Shown here: piece by piece, positions 36,063-45,205 of the stretch
How the letters are laid out: the number at the start of each line of letters is the position of its first letter
Numbering within the stretch: the first letter of the stretch is position 1
Assembly: GCA_964448115.1 (NCBI GenBank)
Contig: CAYUVA010000007.1
Coordinates: 44,424 to 108,423, forward strand
Direction: 5' to 3'
Origin: CAYUVA01 sp964448115 [NCBI: uncultured bacterium]
GTDB taxonomy: Bacteria; CAYUVA01
Length of the DNA: 64,000 bases
Position numbers and translations under genes: made by a program
The notes under the pieces: generated by a model
What the model saw: the letters and a program-made list of their open reading frames with translations, nothing else
What the model was told of the DNA's origin: nothing
Databases searched by the model: none

Positions 36063-38246
36063 CTATTTTAATTGCTGCTGATTCTCCACTTCTTCGGAAG
36101 GTTCAGTCTTTGGCACTGGTTTACTTGGATGGCTTGAAGGCTGCAAACCCTCTATCCTAAGTTTGGTCTTGTATATCTTTTGCTTTAATTCGACATTGTC
36201 TGGAGCATTCTTTAGGGCTATGTTATAGAACCTCAGCGCCTTCTGGTAATCATCGTTGATAAAAGCCTTGTCCCCCCAAGCCTCGAACCAGTCATCGTAG
36301 TGAGTCTCCGCATAATAAAGAAGCCCGCCAAATATTATCAGAAAGAAAAAGGCGATAAACCCGATGCGAATATATTTCGCTTTTTTAGGAGAGATGCTAA
36401 TTACTTGATCCTCTCTCTCCTGTTCATCGAGCAGTTTCTGTTCCTTTTGGCGCTTGCTCTCCAACGTATCCCTTTCTTTTTGTATTTCCTCCTCGCTCTT
36501 GGCGGGGATGTCAAACTTCTTATGGATCACCACCTGGCTAGCATCATAACGATCATATATATCCTCGCTCGGCAGTGTTTCACTGGATAGCTGTTCACCC
36601 TCTTGAGCAGTCTCGGTCCCTTCAACAGGGTCCAATGCCTCGGTTTCGGTATATTCTTCATCTTCACCGTATTCTTCGGTGTCCTCCAGTGCATCATCTA
36701 TCATAGCCTTATCGATAACCGTATCAGTAGGGATCTCCTCGGATAGCTTCACCTCTTCGGCAAGATCGAGACCTTTTTCTTCCTGATCCTGTTCATCTGT
36801 GTAGGATTCAGATCCCTCTTGAGAAGTGCTTACCTCAATTTGCTCGGTTGATACCGATTCCGAGGCGGCGATTTCTTCCTCGATTTGTGAGATCCTTTTT
36901 TCCTCCCAATCCTCGTCCTCGTCTTCTTCCGAAAGGGCTTCTCCTTCCATCTCCTCGATACTTTCCTGTTCATCCTCAAAGAAATGTTGGACATCCTGCA
37001 AAGAGTAGCTTATCGGTTGTTCGTCTTCGTCCTCGGCTAGCTCGCTTTCGCTGGATTCATCCTCGATTCCTATAGAAGATCTTATTGCTTCGAGTTCTTC
37101 CTCGCTTACCTCTATGTCAAAAGGTTTCTTGTCTTCTTCAGTTGTATCTTTTGGGGGCGCAGTTTCTTGTTGAGCTTCCTGGTAGGTCTCTTCATCTGCC
37201 CCTAAGCTCTCGGTAGGTTCAGAAAATATTTCGCCAAGCTCCGAGTCGAGCGATTGGCTTGCTTGTTTGTCTATATCCTCTTTGACCGCCTGGTCGAACT
37301 GCTCGTAATCAAGCATAGTAATGGACAGGGTCTTGGCAAACTCGGAACCTAGCTGTTTTAGCTCCTCTTGCTCACTCTCAAGGTCGCCAGCGATGAGGTC
37401 CTCCATGAAGTATTTAACCGCTGAGCGATCCCTGGAGAAGTAAGGTTGCATCAGCGTTTCCATCTTGTGGTAGAGCTTTTCAGGGCTGTCTAAGCGATTT
37501 CCAGGGTCAGCGACCAGGCAGCCTTTGAGCAGCTCAAGCAGATCGGGCATAAATTCCTGCATGCCGAAATCTCTCAGGATCTTTGTGCTCTGTTGCTCAA
37601 AATCCTGCTCAACATGATACTGTTCATTAGCCAATACATAGAATCCCAGCGCGGCAACCGAGTATATATCAGACGATCGGCAAAGAGCTTGTCCGGCAAG
37701 GATCTCCGGAGCCATGAAAGGTCTATCTAGCGCATCCGGTTCGATGCCGCAGGAAAGGGCAGTGGCTGCTAAATGAAAGTCGGTGAGAACGAACTCGAGT
37801 TTAGCAGGGATGAATATGCTCCTCGGGGAGATGCCGCCGTGCATTATTCCTTGCTCATGGAATCTTTTTATCGCCTTGGCTAGCGAGTAGAGAGATATCA
37901 GCGCTAAGTCAAGTGGCGGACGAGTATTCGACTGCGCAAGCTGGTCCAAGATGGTTGACAATCGTGTGCCTGGCACATATTCCTCGCCAACATAGCCTTC
38001 TTGATTGAAGGTGCCGAAGTCGAATATGCGGCAAGCCTGGTCTATCTTTTTGTCAGCAACAGACTCGAGCCTTTCAAAATACTTGGAAAGGAATCCTGTA
38101 TTATTTAAACGGGGATGAAATTTCTTCAGCACAGCAAACCTGCCATAATGCCTGCGATAGACATGCACGCACAGGTAGGAATCGTAGTAATAAGCCGATC
38201 TTATTCCCTTCTGGATATAGTAATCTTTAAACGACAGGTTCTCCAT
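36063..38246 (-). CDS. Membrane-anchored Ser/Thr pseudokinase with acidic linker and TPR
   Basis: A 727-residue protein. Residues about 15-275 match the Ser/Thr protein kinase fold, with candidate ATP lysine K41/K42 and MAPEILAG corresponding to the APE motif. The catalytic loop HRDxKPxxN reads HGGISPRS (residues 136-143), so the catalytic aspartate is glycine. DFG reads DFH (156-158), and no glycine-rich loop is visible. Residues about 285-605 are a very acidic, probably disordered linker. One membrane helix spans 626-646, followed by a TPR unit (about 658-695). Topology is predicted as kinase inside, TPR outside. It lies 15 bases after the presenilin-like gene on the same strand and converges with tonB ten bases away. 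A scaffold or sensor role is inferred. Confidence 0.75.
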   Translation of the reverse strand: MENLSFKDYYIQKGIRSAYYYDSYLCVHVYRRHYGRFAVLKKFHPRLNNTGFLSKYFERLESVADKKIDQACRIFDFGTFNQEGYVGEEYVPGTRLSTILDQLAQSNTRPPLDLALISLYSLAKAIKRFHEQGIMHGGISPRSIFIPAKLEFVLTDFHLAATALSCGIEPDALDRPFMAPEILAGQALCRSSDIYSVAALGFYVLANEQYHVEQDFEQQSTKILRDFGMQEFMPDLLELLKGCLVADPGNRLDSPEKLYHKMETLMQPYFSRDRSAVKYFMEDLIAGDLESEQEELKQLGSEFAKTLSITMLDYEQFDQAVKEDIDKQASQSLDSELGEIFSEPTESLGADEETYQEAQQETAPPKDTTEEDKKPFDIEVSEEELEAIRSSIGIEDESSESELAEDEDEQPISYSLQDVQHFFEDEQESIEEMEGEALSEEDEDEDWEEKRISQIEEEIAASESVSTEQIEVSTSQEGSESYTDEQDQEEKGLDLAEEVKLSEEIPTDTVIDKAMIDDALEDTEEYGEDEEYTETEALDPVEGTETAQEGEQLSSETLPSEDIYDRYDASQVVIHKKFDIPAKSEEEIQKERDTLESKRQKEQKLLDEQEREDQVISISPKKAKYIRIGFIAFFFLIIFGGLLYYAETHYDDWFEAWGDKAFINDDYQKALRFYNIALKNAPDNVELKQKIYKTKLRIEGLQPSSHPSKPVPKTEPSEEVENQQQLK

Positions 38247-38261
38247 ATCCTGCCTGCTCCC

Positions 38262-39053
38262 TTAGCTTCCCGGTTGTTCCAAAGTTAAGCTTATAGCTGC
38301 AAAAAGCGCAAAACTTCCAATAATGATCATACAATACCTGAAAATATTTTTAAACTGCGGATTGAATCTTAATAAGTCCCTGCCGTATAACAAGATATAA
38401 ATACCAGCAATAAAAGGCAGCGCAGGTATGGGGGTCTGGAATAATGCAGCAGCAAGCAGCGCGATAGGCAAACCAAGATACATAAGCGAAAGTCCACCTT
38501 TTACCTCAAATCCCATCAAAACAGAGCAACGATAAAATATAACCAGAAAGATCAGGTCGCCTAAAGCAAAAACCGGCTCGATAAGCTCCGTGCCCCATAA
38601 AGGAAAACGAAAGGTTACCAGGTAGGTTATGGGATCATAAGTGGAGGCTATTTTCCCCGGTCCAAGTAGCAATCCCACAGGATCGATGATGGCAACGCTT
38701 ATAACAATAGCGATCAACAGTTCAACCGAGCGAATGTATCCGGCTGCTATAAGTCCCCCTACTATGCAGAAATAAAGCAGGAAAAGGCTTGAGAGACCAT
38801 GAAACTCGAAAAGGATACCGAATAAGATCTCAGCGACCGCAGAGATCAGAAGCACCATAGCGCCACGCTTTGTATCTAGCCTAAGCAACGGCAGGTACTT
38901 TAGGCATATAAATATGATCGACATACATAACAGGCTGCTTAAAAGATACTCGACCATTCCATGGCTCAATGGGGGCAATCCAGGCGCAAGCAGGGCAAAA
39001 CCATAATATCCCGATATCCATACCAGACCAATAATAAAAAGATACAATGCCAT
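38262..39053 (-). CDS. Nine-helix membrane protein, candidate presenilin/SPP-type aspartyl protease
   Basis: A 263-residue protein with about nine hydrophobic helices. Three motifs sit in the order found in presenilin and signal peptide peptidase: an intramembrane aspartate, D124 in AIIDPVGLLLGPGK; ALGD at 163-166 (GxGD motif with its first glycine replaced by alanine), directly followed by LIFLVIFY; and PAL at 210-212 in PIPALPFI. The FRFP segment (148-151) before ALGD parallels the LVFP segment of signal peptide peptidases. No family assignment could be confirmed by search. The alternative is an unrelated polytopic protein. It lies between larC (24 bases) and the pseudokinase gene (15 bases) in one likely operon. 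Confidence 0.5.
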   Translation of the reverse strand: MALYLFIIGLVWISGYYGFALLAPGLPPLSHGMVEYLLSSLLCMSIIFICLKYLPLLRLDTKRGAMVLLISAVAEILFGILFEFHGLSSLFLLYFCIVGGLIAAGYIRSVELLIAIVISVAIIDPVGLLLGPGKIASTYDPITYLVTFRFPLWGTELIEPVFALGDLIFLVIFYRCSVLMGFEVKGGLSLMYLGLPIALLAAALFQTPIPALPFIAGIYILLYGRDLLRFNPQFKNIFRYCMIIIGSFALFAAISLTLEQPGS

Positions 39054-39077
39054 TATTAAGCCTTATATTGGCAAGAT

Positions 39078-40271
39078 TTACCCATTATCTCCTTGGGAAC
39101 GATGCCTTTTGGGCACGGTAGCCCTTATGACCTCCTCGTATATCAGCTTCATCGGAATGCCGAGTCGATTAGCCAGCTCCTTAACTGATTCGTACTCCGG
39201 CGTTATGGCGTGGATCTCTTTTCCGCGATAAGATTTTTTAACCTTTACCCTGCCATAGACGGTGTCAACATAGGATTGTTCACGGCGCAGGGTCTTGCGA
39301 TGTACTTCCCTAAGTCGCACACCTAGCGTTGAGGTGTGAAGAAATATCAGGTCCACCAAGTCCTCGACATCGTCCTTTCTTGCCATTACCTGCAACAAAA
39401 GTCCCGGGCGGGATTTCTTCATGATCATCGGAATGATGCATGCGTCTAAGGCATTATGCTCGAAAAGAACATCCATGAGGTTACCGTATAGCTCCGGATT
39501 CATGTCATCTATATTAGTCTCAATAAGTGTAACACTGGATAGTTTAAGCTCGTCCTCATGTAATCCGATCACTACCCGCAGCAGATTCGGTATCTGGGGC
39601 AGATCTGCCTTTCCAGCGCCGTAGCCGATCCTCTCCGCCTTAATGGGTGGCATGTCGGTGAAGCGATGGGCAAAGGTCTTTGCAATTGCTGCCCCGGTGG
39701 GGGTGGTAAGCTCTTTTTTAACATCCAGGCTATAGATGGGCACTCCTTTGAGTATCTCCAGGGTCGCTGGTGCAGGCACCGGCAGTACACCGTGAGCCGT
39801 ATCAACCATTCCAGAACCTACATGTATCGGCGAGCAGTAGAGCTTTTCGATCCCAAGCCTGCTAACCAGGATCGCTGCCCCTGCCGCATCTATTACCGTA
39901 TCCAGACCACCGATCTCATGAAAATGTACCTCGGATATATCGACTCCATGCACCACCGATTCTGCCTTGGCGATAGTCTTCAAGATTTTGCTGGAGATGG
40001 TTATTACCGATTCGGGGAGATCACTTTCATGCAGGATCTGTTTTAATTGATGATAACTTCTATGTTTTGCCTCATCGCTTGATTCCACGAGCATTTGAGT
40101 GGCGCTGATGCCATTTTTCCTTACCTTATGAAAAATGACTCTGGTGCCAGGAAGATGTAACTTATCCAGTTCAGCAATGATCCAACCTGGGTCATCTAGG
40201 CAATCGATAAAGGCGCTTAGGAACATATCGCCACTGATTCCACAGAAGCAATCAAGGTATGCTGTCCTCAT
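39078..40271 (-). CDS. larC: Nickel-pincer cofactor biosynthesis protein LarC
   Basis: A 397-residue LarC, which inserts nickel into the pyridinium bis-thiocarboxylate nucleotide to complete the lactate-racemase cofactor, using CTP. Visible: the N-terminal signature YLDCFCGISGDMFLSAFID, HFHEIGGLDTVIDAAGAA, LTTPTGAAI, and TLIETNIDDMNPELYG in the C-terminal half. The protein is encoded in one continuous frame, unlike lactobacilli, where LarC needs a programmed frameshift. larA, larB and larE are absent here, so the client enzyme is unknown. It is the first gene of the leftward trio ending with the pseudokinase. Confidence 0.93.
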   Translation of the reverse strand: MRTAYLDCFCGISGDMFLSAFIDCLDDPGWIIAELDKLHLPGTRVIFHKVRKNGISATQMLVESSDEAKHRSYHQLKQILHESDLPESVITISSKILKTIAKAESVVHGVDISEVHFHEIGGLDTVIDAAGAAILVSRLGIEKLYCSPIHVGSGMVDTAHGVLPVPAPATLEILKGVPIYSLDVKKELTTPTGAAIAKTFAHRFTDMPPIKAERIGYGAGKADLPQIPNLLRVVIGLHEDELKLSSVTLIETNIDDMNPELYGNLMDVLFEHNALDACIIPMIMKKSRPGLLLQVMARKDDVEDLVDLIFLHTSTLGVRLREVHRKTLRREQSYVDTVYGRVKVKKSYRGKEIHAITPEYESVKELANRLGIPMKLIYEEVIRATVPKRHRSQGDNG

Positions 40272-40422
40272 GGTTTCTTTCTCCTTTAATATGCTTAAAC
40301 AGCATCCGTGAATGCTTTATATATCGAAGGTTTATTATTTTCAATGATAACTAAAACAACTCATAGAGACCATTAGCGAGACTACACCAGGGGCAAAGAA
40401 TGGAACAGTTTGTGCATAATAC

Positions 40423-40452
40423 TTGTTAGACAAGCAGGTTCTAATGTAATAT
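40423..40452 (+). promoter_or_regulatory. Possible promoter of tRNA-Leu
   Basis: TTGTTA (40423-40428), 18 bases, TAATAT (40447-40452) with an upstream TG (extended -10). It ends 19 bases before the tRNA gene. Each box matches four of six consensus positions, so confidence is modest. Confidence 0.35.
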
Positions 40453-40471
40453 ACTTATAAATCTTGGCTAG

Positions 40472-40553
<82 letters not shown>

Positions 40554-40588
40554 CTAGAGTTGACCAACCATAAGCTGGAAGGACAGCA

Positions 40589-41896
40589 ATGAAACTAGAG
40601 ACTATCGAAGAAAAGGAACTCTACAAGAAATTCAGGGCAGTAATTCCTAAAGAGACAGTCGATGAGGAGCTGGAGAAGATCTTCATCAAATATCGTAACC
40701 AGATGGAGATCCCCGGCTTCAGGAAAGGCAAGGCTCCATTATCCCTGGTGAAAAGGCATAAGAAGCAAGAAGCCGAGGAGGAACTTAAGACCTCGTTGAT
40801 GACCACTCACTTCAGCGAGGCTTACGAACAGACCGGCTTAACCCCGGCAGTTATGCCGTCCATAGATGAGTCGGAGCTGAAAGAGGACGGGAGCTTCGAG
40901 TTTACATTTGGCATCCATTATATAGGTGAGATTGAGCCTGCTCAGTATAAGGGAGTTACGGTCGATATCCCCGAATTTGAGGTCAGCGAGGAGGAGATGA
41001 ATCGACAACTACGCATCCTTCAGGAAAGACAGGCACAGGCTATCCCAAAGGAGGAGGACCCTGTAGAGGAGGGAGACCTGGTTGTCTTTAGCCTCTCTGG
41101 AAAGATCGGCGACATCAAGGTTGAGCCTTCTCAGCCGCAGATCCTTCAAACTGTTGTCGGCACCGACCGCATCTTCAGCGGCACCAAGTTCGAGGATAAC
41201 TTCATCGGGATGAAAATCGGGGATATTAAGGATATAGAGCTGACTCTGCCCGACGATTATTACGATAACAAGCTAGCTGGCAAGAACTGCAAGGTTCATA
41301 TCAAGGTCAAGGAGATCAAACAGATCAAGTTCCCCGCGTTGAACGATGAGTTCGCTAGATCATTCAAGGACATAGAGAATATGGAATCGCTGAGGAATTG
41401 GATCAAAGAACAACTGAGGAAGGAGCACGATAAAAATACCAAGGAAAGAATCCCTAATATGGTAGTAGATAAGGTTGTTAGCGATAGCGTTGTCAAGTTC
41501 CCTGAGTCCATGGTCGATGAACAATTCAAGCGCGATTTCCCGAATGTGGATAGTTCAAACCAGTACTATGAGATCTACCGCAAGATAACGAAAAACAAGA
41601 TAAAATCGTACCTAGTTTTGAATAAAATAGCCCAGGAGGAGAATATCGAGGTCTCTGAGGCAGAGGCTGAGGATGCCCTTGCCAGGGAGGCTGCGGAAAA
41701 GAAGACCACTGCCGCTGCCTTAAAAGAGGAACTGGTAAGCGAGGATGGTTGGGATGATTATCTTAACGACCTTAAGATGGAAAAGGTGAAAAGGTTTATT
41801 TTTGAGAACTCGACACATTACCAGCCCCCGCAGATGGTGGAGGATGTTCCCGGTGCACAGGAGGACAGCCGGGATGACAACAAACAGGAGGAATGA
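40589..41896 (+). CDS. tig: Trigger factor (ribosome-associated chaperone)
   Basis: A 435-residue trigger factor that binds the ribosome exit tunnel and shields nascent chains. The ribosome-binding signature is GFRKGKAP near residue 45. The three-part layout is visible: N-domain to about 115, FKBP-like insert about 150-235, and a helical C-domain to the end. The FKBP-like part is divergent (DLVVFSLSGKIG in place of the usual D-x-V-x-I-D-F-x-G), so peptidyl-prolyl isomerase activity is doubtful. GGAAGGA lies five bases before the ATG. It heads a tig-clpP-lon proteostasis set; clpX is missing from between clpP and lon. Confidence 0.95.
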   Translation: MKLETIEEKELYKKFRAVIPKETVDEELEKIFIKYRNQMEIPGFRKGKAPLSLVKRHKKQEAEEELKTSLMTTHFSEAYEQTGLTPAVMPSIDESELKEDGSFEFTFGIHYIGEIEPAQYKGVTVDIPEFEVSEEEMNRQLRILQERQAQAIPKEEDPVEEGDLVVFSLSGKIGDIKVEPSQPQILQTVVGTDRIFSGTKFEDNFIGMKIGDIKDIELTLPDDYYDNKLAGKNCKVHIKVKEIKQIKFPALNDEFARSFKDIENMESLRNWIKEQLRKEHDKNTKERIPNMVVDKVVSDSVVKFPESMVDEQFKRDFPNVDSSNQYYEIYRKITKNKIKSYLVLNKIAQEENIEVSEAEAEDALAREAAEKKTTAAALKEELVSEDGWDDYLNDLKMEKVKRFIFENSTHYQPPQMVEDVPGAQEDSRDDNKQEE

Positions 41897-42000
41897 GTAT
41901 CCTAAGGTATTCTGAAATATATCTATGGTTTCTTGATCAGGGCCATTATCTTGGCTATAAGTATTGATGTAAAACGATGAATAATCCTGGAGATGAAAGA

Positions 42001-42630
42001 ATGGTCGGTACAATACCGTTTGTCATAGAACAGACCAGCAGGGGAGATCGCTCTTATGATATCTTCTCTCGTCTGCTGAAGGATAACATAATCTTCATTG
42101 GTCAGCCGATCGATGACTGGATATCGAACCTTACAATCGCACAGCTTCTGTATCTGGAAGCAGAAGATCCAGAGAAGGACATCTCTTTGTACCTTAACAA
42201 TCCGGGGGGCATTATCACCGCAGGCTTGGCGATCTATGACACTATGCAATATATTCGTCCCCCTGTCTCAACTATATGTATCGGTCAGGCAGCCTCGATG
42301 GGAGCGGTGTTGTTGGCTGCCGGCGCCAAGGGTAAGCGGTTTGCCTTGCCTCATGCTCGCATAATGATCCACCAGCCTATGGGTGGATTCCAGGGACAGG
42401 CTAGCGACATTGAGATACACTCAAAGGAGATCCTACGCATAAGGGAGGAGATCAATCAGATACTCGCCTCTCATACCGGGCAATCAGTTGAAAAGATCCG
42501 CCGCGACTCTGAACGAGACTTCTTTATGACCGCACAACAGGCACTCGATTATGGAATTATCGATAAGGTAATCCAGGCACATGAGGTGCCGCTTAGAGGC
42601 AAGGAGGAAGAAAGCTCTAATGATGTTTGA
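42001..42630 (+). CDS. clpP: ATP-dependent Clp protease proteolytic subunit
   Basis: A 209-residue ClpP serine protease subunit that forms the double-ring chamber fed by Clp ATPases. The catalytic triad is visible: serine in [10 protein letters not shown], histidine in RIMIHQP, and aspartate in RDSERDFFM. The N-terminus ([21 protein letters not shown]) is typical. The ATG at 42001 is chosen because GGAGATGAAAG lies just upstream and it matches family starts. An in-frame ATG at 41977 has no ribosome binding site and adds eight residues. It overlaps lon by eleven bases. Confidence 0.95.
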   Translation: MVGTIPFVIEQTSRGDRSYDIFSRLLKDNIIFIGQPIDDWISNLTIAQLLYLEAEDPEKDISLYLNNPGGIITAGLAIYDTMQYIRPPVSTICIGQAASMGAVLLAAGAKGKRFALPHARIMIHQPMGGFQGQASDIEIHSKEILRIREEINQILASHTGQSVEKIRRDSERDFFMTAQQALDYGIIDKVIQAHEVPLRGKEEESSNDV

Positions 42631-45010
42631 TAAAAAAGACAGCGAGATACTATCGGTTCTACCGCTTCGTGATATAGTGATCTTTCCCAAGATGATCATC
42701 CCGCTTTTTGTGGGCAGGGAATCATCGATTGAAGCGCTTGAATACGCTGGCAATAAAAGCAAGAACCGCATCTTTCTAACCGCCCAGAAAGATGCCTCGC
42801 TGGACAAGCCTTCCTATGAGGATATCTTCAAGGTCGGCACCATCTCACAGATTATACAGGTCATCAAGCTACCCGATAACACGGTAAAGATCTTGGTCGA
42901 AGGATTGAATCGGGCTGAGATAAAAAGCTTGCTCGACGAAAGAGACGGATTCTTCGAGGTCGAGGCTGATGAACTTGAGACCGAATCGATCCCCAGTAAC
43001 ACCGCATCGGACTATATAAATAGGCTCATGGCGCAACTCGATTATGCACTCAAAGTCGGAGCCAAGATATCATCAGAGGTGCAACGCGGACTTAAAAAGA
43101 TGCGCTCCAGCGATGAGGTCATAGATTATGTGGCAGGGTTCATAGAAACCTCGGTGGAAAAAAGACAAAAGCTGCTCGAAATGATTGAGCCATTCGACCG
43201 CATGGACTATCTCTCCATGTTGATCGATGAAGCAATAGAGGTTGCGGTTACCGAAAAAAGAGTGAAAAATCGAGTAAAAAACCAGATGGAGACCTCGCAA
43301 AAGGAGTACTATCTGAACGAGCAGATGAAGGCGATCCGAAAGGAACTGGGCAAAAAAGACAAATTTGCAGAGGATATAGATGAGCTCAAGGAGAGAATAG
43401 AAAAAGCAAATATGCCCCCCGAGGTCGAGGAAAAGGCTCGCAAGGAACTAAGGAAGCTGGAGACCATGACCCCGATGTTCGCCGAGGCGGCAGTGATCAG
43501 AAACTATATAGAGTGGCTGATCAACCTTCCATGGAAGATCTCCACTAAGGACAATGAAGATCTAAAAAGGGCAGAGACGATTCTCGAAGAGGATCACTAT
43601 GGTCTAAGGGAGGTCAAGGATCGAATAATCGAATACCTTGCAGTGCAGCAAAAAGTAAAGAAACTTCGGGGTCCCATTCTTTGTTTCGTTGGACCGCCCG
43701 GGGTAGGGAAGACCTCGCTTGGAAAATCGATAGCTCGTGCACTGGATCGCAAGTTCATCCGCATATCGTTGGGCGGTGTGCATGATGAGGCTGAGATCAG
43801 AGGGCATCGCCGAACCTATGTGGCTGCGCTGCCTGGAAGAATAATCCAAGCCATAAGACGAGCCGGCTCCAATAATCCTGTATTCTTGATGGATGAGATC
43901 GACAAAATTGGAAGCGATTTTCGTGGAGATCCATCCTCAGCCCTGTTGGAGGTGCTCGATCCAGAGCAGAATGACAGCTTTAGCGACCATTACCTGGAGG
44001 TAGATTTCGACCTATCGAATGTCCTGTTCATCACCACAGCAAATGTGCTGCACACAATACCGCCTGCCCTGAAGGACAGAATGGAGATCATTCGTTTGCC
44101 AGGATACACCGAGGAAGAAAAGATAAAGATAGCCGAGAAATTCCTTGTGCCTAAGCAGCTTGATGCGCATGGACTCAAGGATGAAAAAATAATTTTCACT
44201 GAAGAAGGACTTATCGATATCATCAGAAAATACACACGAGAAGCAGGGGTGCGAAACCTGGAACGGGAGATCTCATCGATCTGTCGAAAGGTAACCAAGA
44301 AGTTGCTCAAGGGTGAACTAAAGGGAGATATAATCATTGATTCCGACATGGTTCACGACCTGCTGGGTACTGAAAAATTCAGCCTTTTAGCCACTGATAA
44401 GAAGGATACCATCGGCATGGCGCATGGGCTTGCCTGGACCGAGATCGGCGGGCAAGTGCTAATAACAGAAGCGGTGGTTGTGGATGGCAAGGGAAACCTG
44501 AGCCTGACCGGACAGTTAGGTGATGTTATGAAGGAATCCGCCCAAGCTGCCCTTAGTTATATACGATCACGCTCTGAAATGCTTGGTTTGCCCAAGGACT
44601 TCTACCAGAAAATAGATATCCACTTGCATGTACCGGAAGGCGCAATTCCTAAAGATGGTCCCAGCGCTGGGATCACCATAGCGGTCGCAATGATCAGCTC
44701 GCTCATACAGAAGCCTGTACTCGGAGAAGTGGCAATGACAGGGGAAATAACCCTGCGTGGAAGGGTGCTTAAAATAGGTGGATTAAAGGAAAAAGCGTTA
44801 GCTGCTCATAGACAGGGGATATACAAGGTGATCATACCAAAGGAAAACGAGAAGGAGATCTCAGACCTGCCCGAAAACATTGTAAAAGACATGACCTTCT
44901 TCCCAGCAGAGACAATGGATGAGGTAGTAAAGATAGCCTTTAGCGAGACCCCGTTCATCCACCCTGAGCACGCGCGACTGAGAGACCAAAGCCAGACACA
45001 GCCAAACTAA
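42620..45010 (+). CDS. lon: ATP-dependent protease Lon
   Basis: A 796-residue Lon that degrades damaged and regulatory proteins. Domains in order: the N-terminal substrate domain ([20 protein letters not shown]), an AAA+ module with Walker [10 protein letters not shown] and Walker [10 protein letters not shown], and the protease domain with catalytic serine in KDGPSAGIT and lysine in the [14 protein letters not shown] region. Length and motif order are normal. The start at 42620 (MMFDKKD) lies inside the end of clpP and is served by AGGAGG at 42602-42607. A longer frame from 42581 would add residues foreign to the family. Confidence 0.96.
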   Translation: MMFDKKDSEILSVLPLRDIVIFPKMIIPLFVGRESSIEALEYAGNKSKNRIFLTAQKDASLDKPSYEDIFKVGTISQIIQVIKLPDNTVKILVEGLNRAEIKSLLDERDGFFEVEADELETESIPSNTASDYINRLMAQLDYALKVGAKISSEVQRGLKKMRSSDEVIDYVAGFIETSVEKRQKLLEMIEPFDRMDYLSMLIDEAIEVAVTEKRVKNRVKNQMETSQKEYYLNEQMKAIRKELGKKDKFAEDIDELKERIEKANMPPEVEEKARKELRKLETMTPMFAEAAVIRNYIEWLINLPWKISTKDNEDLKRAETILEEDHYGLREVKDRIIEYLAVQQKVKKLRGPILCFVGPPGVGKTSLGKSIARALDRKFIRISLGGVHDEAEIRGHRRTYVAALPGRIIQAIRRAGSNNPVFLMDEIDKIGSDFRGDPSSALLEVLDPEQNDSFSDHYLEVDFDLSNVLFITTANVLHTIPPALKDRMEIIRLPGYTEEEKIKIAEKFLVPKQLDAHGLKDEKIIFTEEGLIDIIRKYTREAGVRNLEREISSICRKVTKKLLKGELKGDIIIDSDMVHDLLGTEKFSLLATDKKDTIGMAHGLAWTEIGGQVLITEAVVVDGKGNLSLTGQLGDVMKESAQAALSYIRSRSEMLGLPKDFYQKIDIHLHVPEGAIPKDGPSAGITIAVAMISSLIQKPVLGEVAMTGEITLRGRVLKIGGLKEKALAAHRQGIYKVIIPKENEKEISDLPENIVKDMTFFPAETMDEVVKIAFSETPFIHPEHARLRDQSQTQPN

Positions 45011-45205
45011 AATACACCCAATCGATTCCCTTGCAAGCTGGATCTCGAGCTAATCCCCCTTCAGAAAACATACATGGTCGGGTTATTGGGTAAATAGATG
45101 TGATCTATGCGAATATAGATGTTATGATAAAAAATGTAGGTATTCTTATGTCATTTACCTCTAAGCAGTTATAAGAATTACAACCACAGCTCAAGGGGCG
45201 CAATC

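Noticed and set aside
39078-40271. Programmed frameshift in larC
   Set aside because: The whole 397-residue protein is in one continuous frame.
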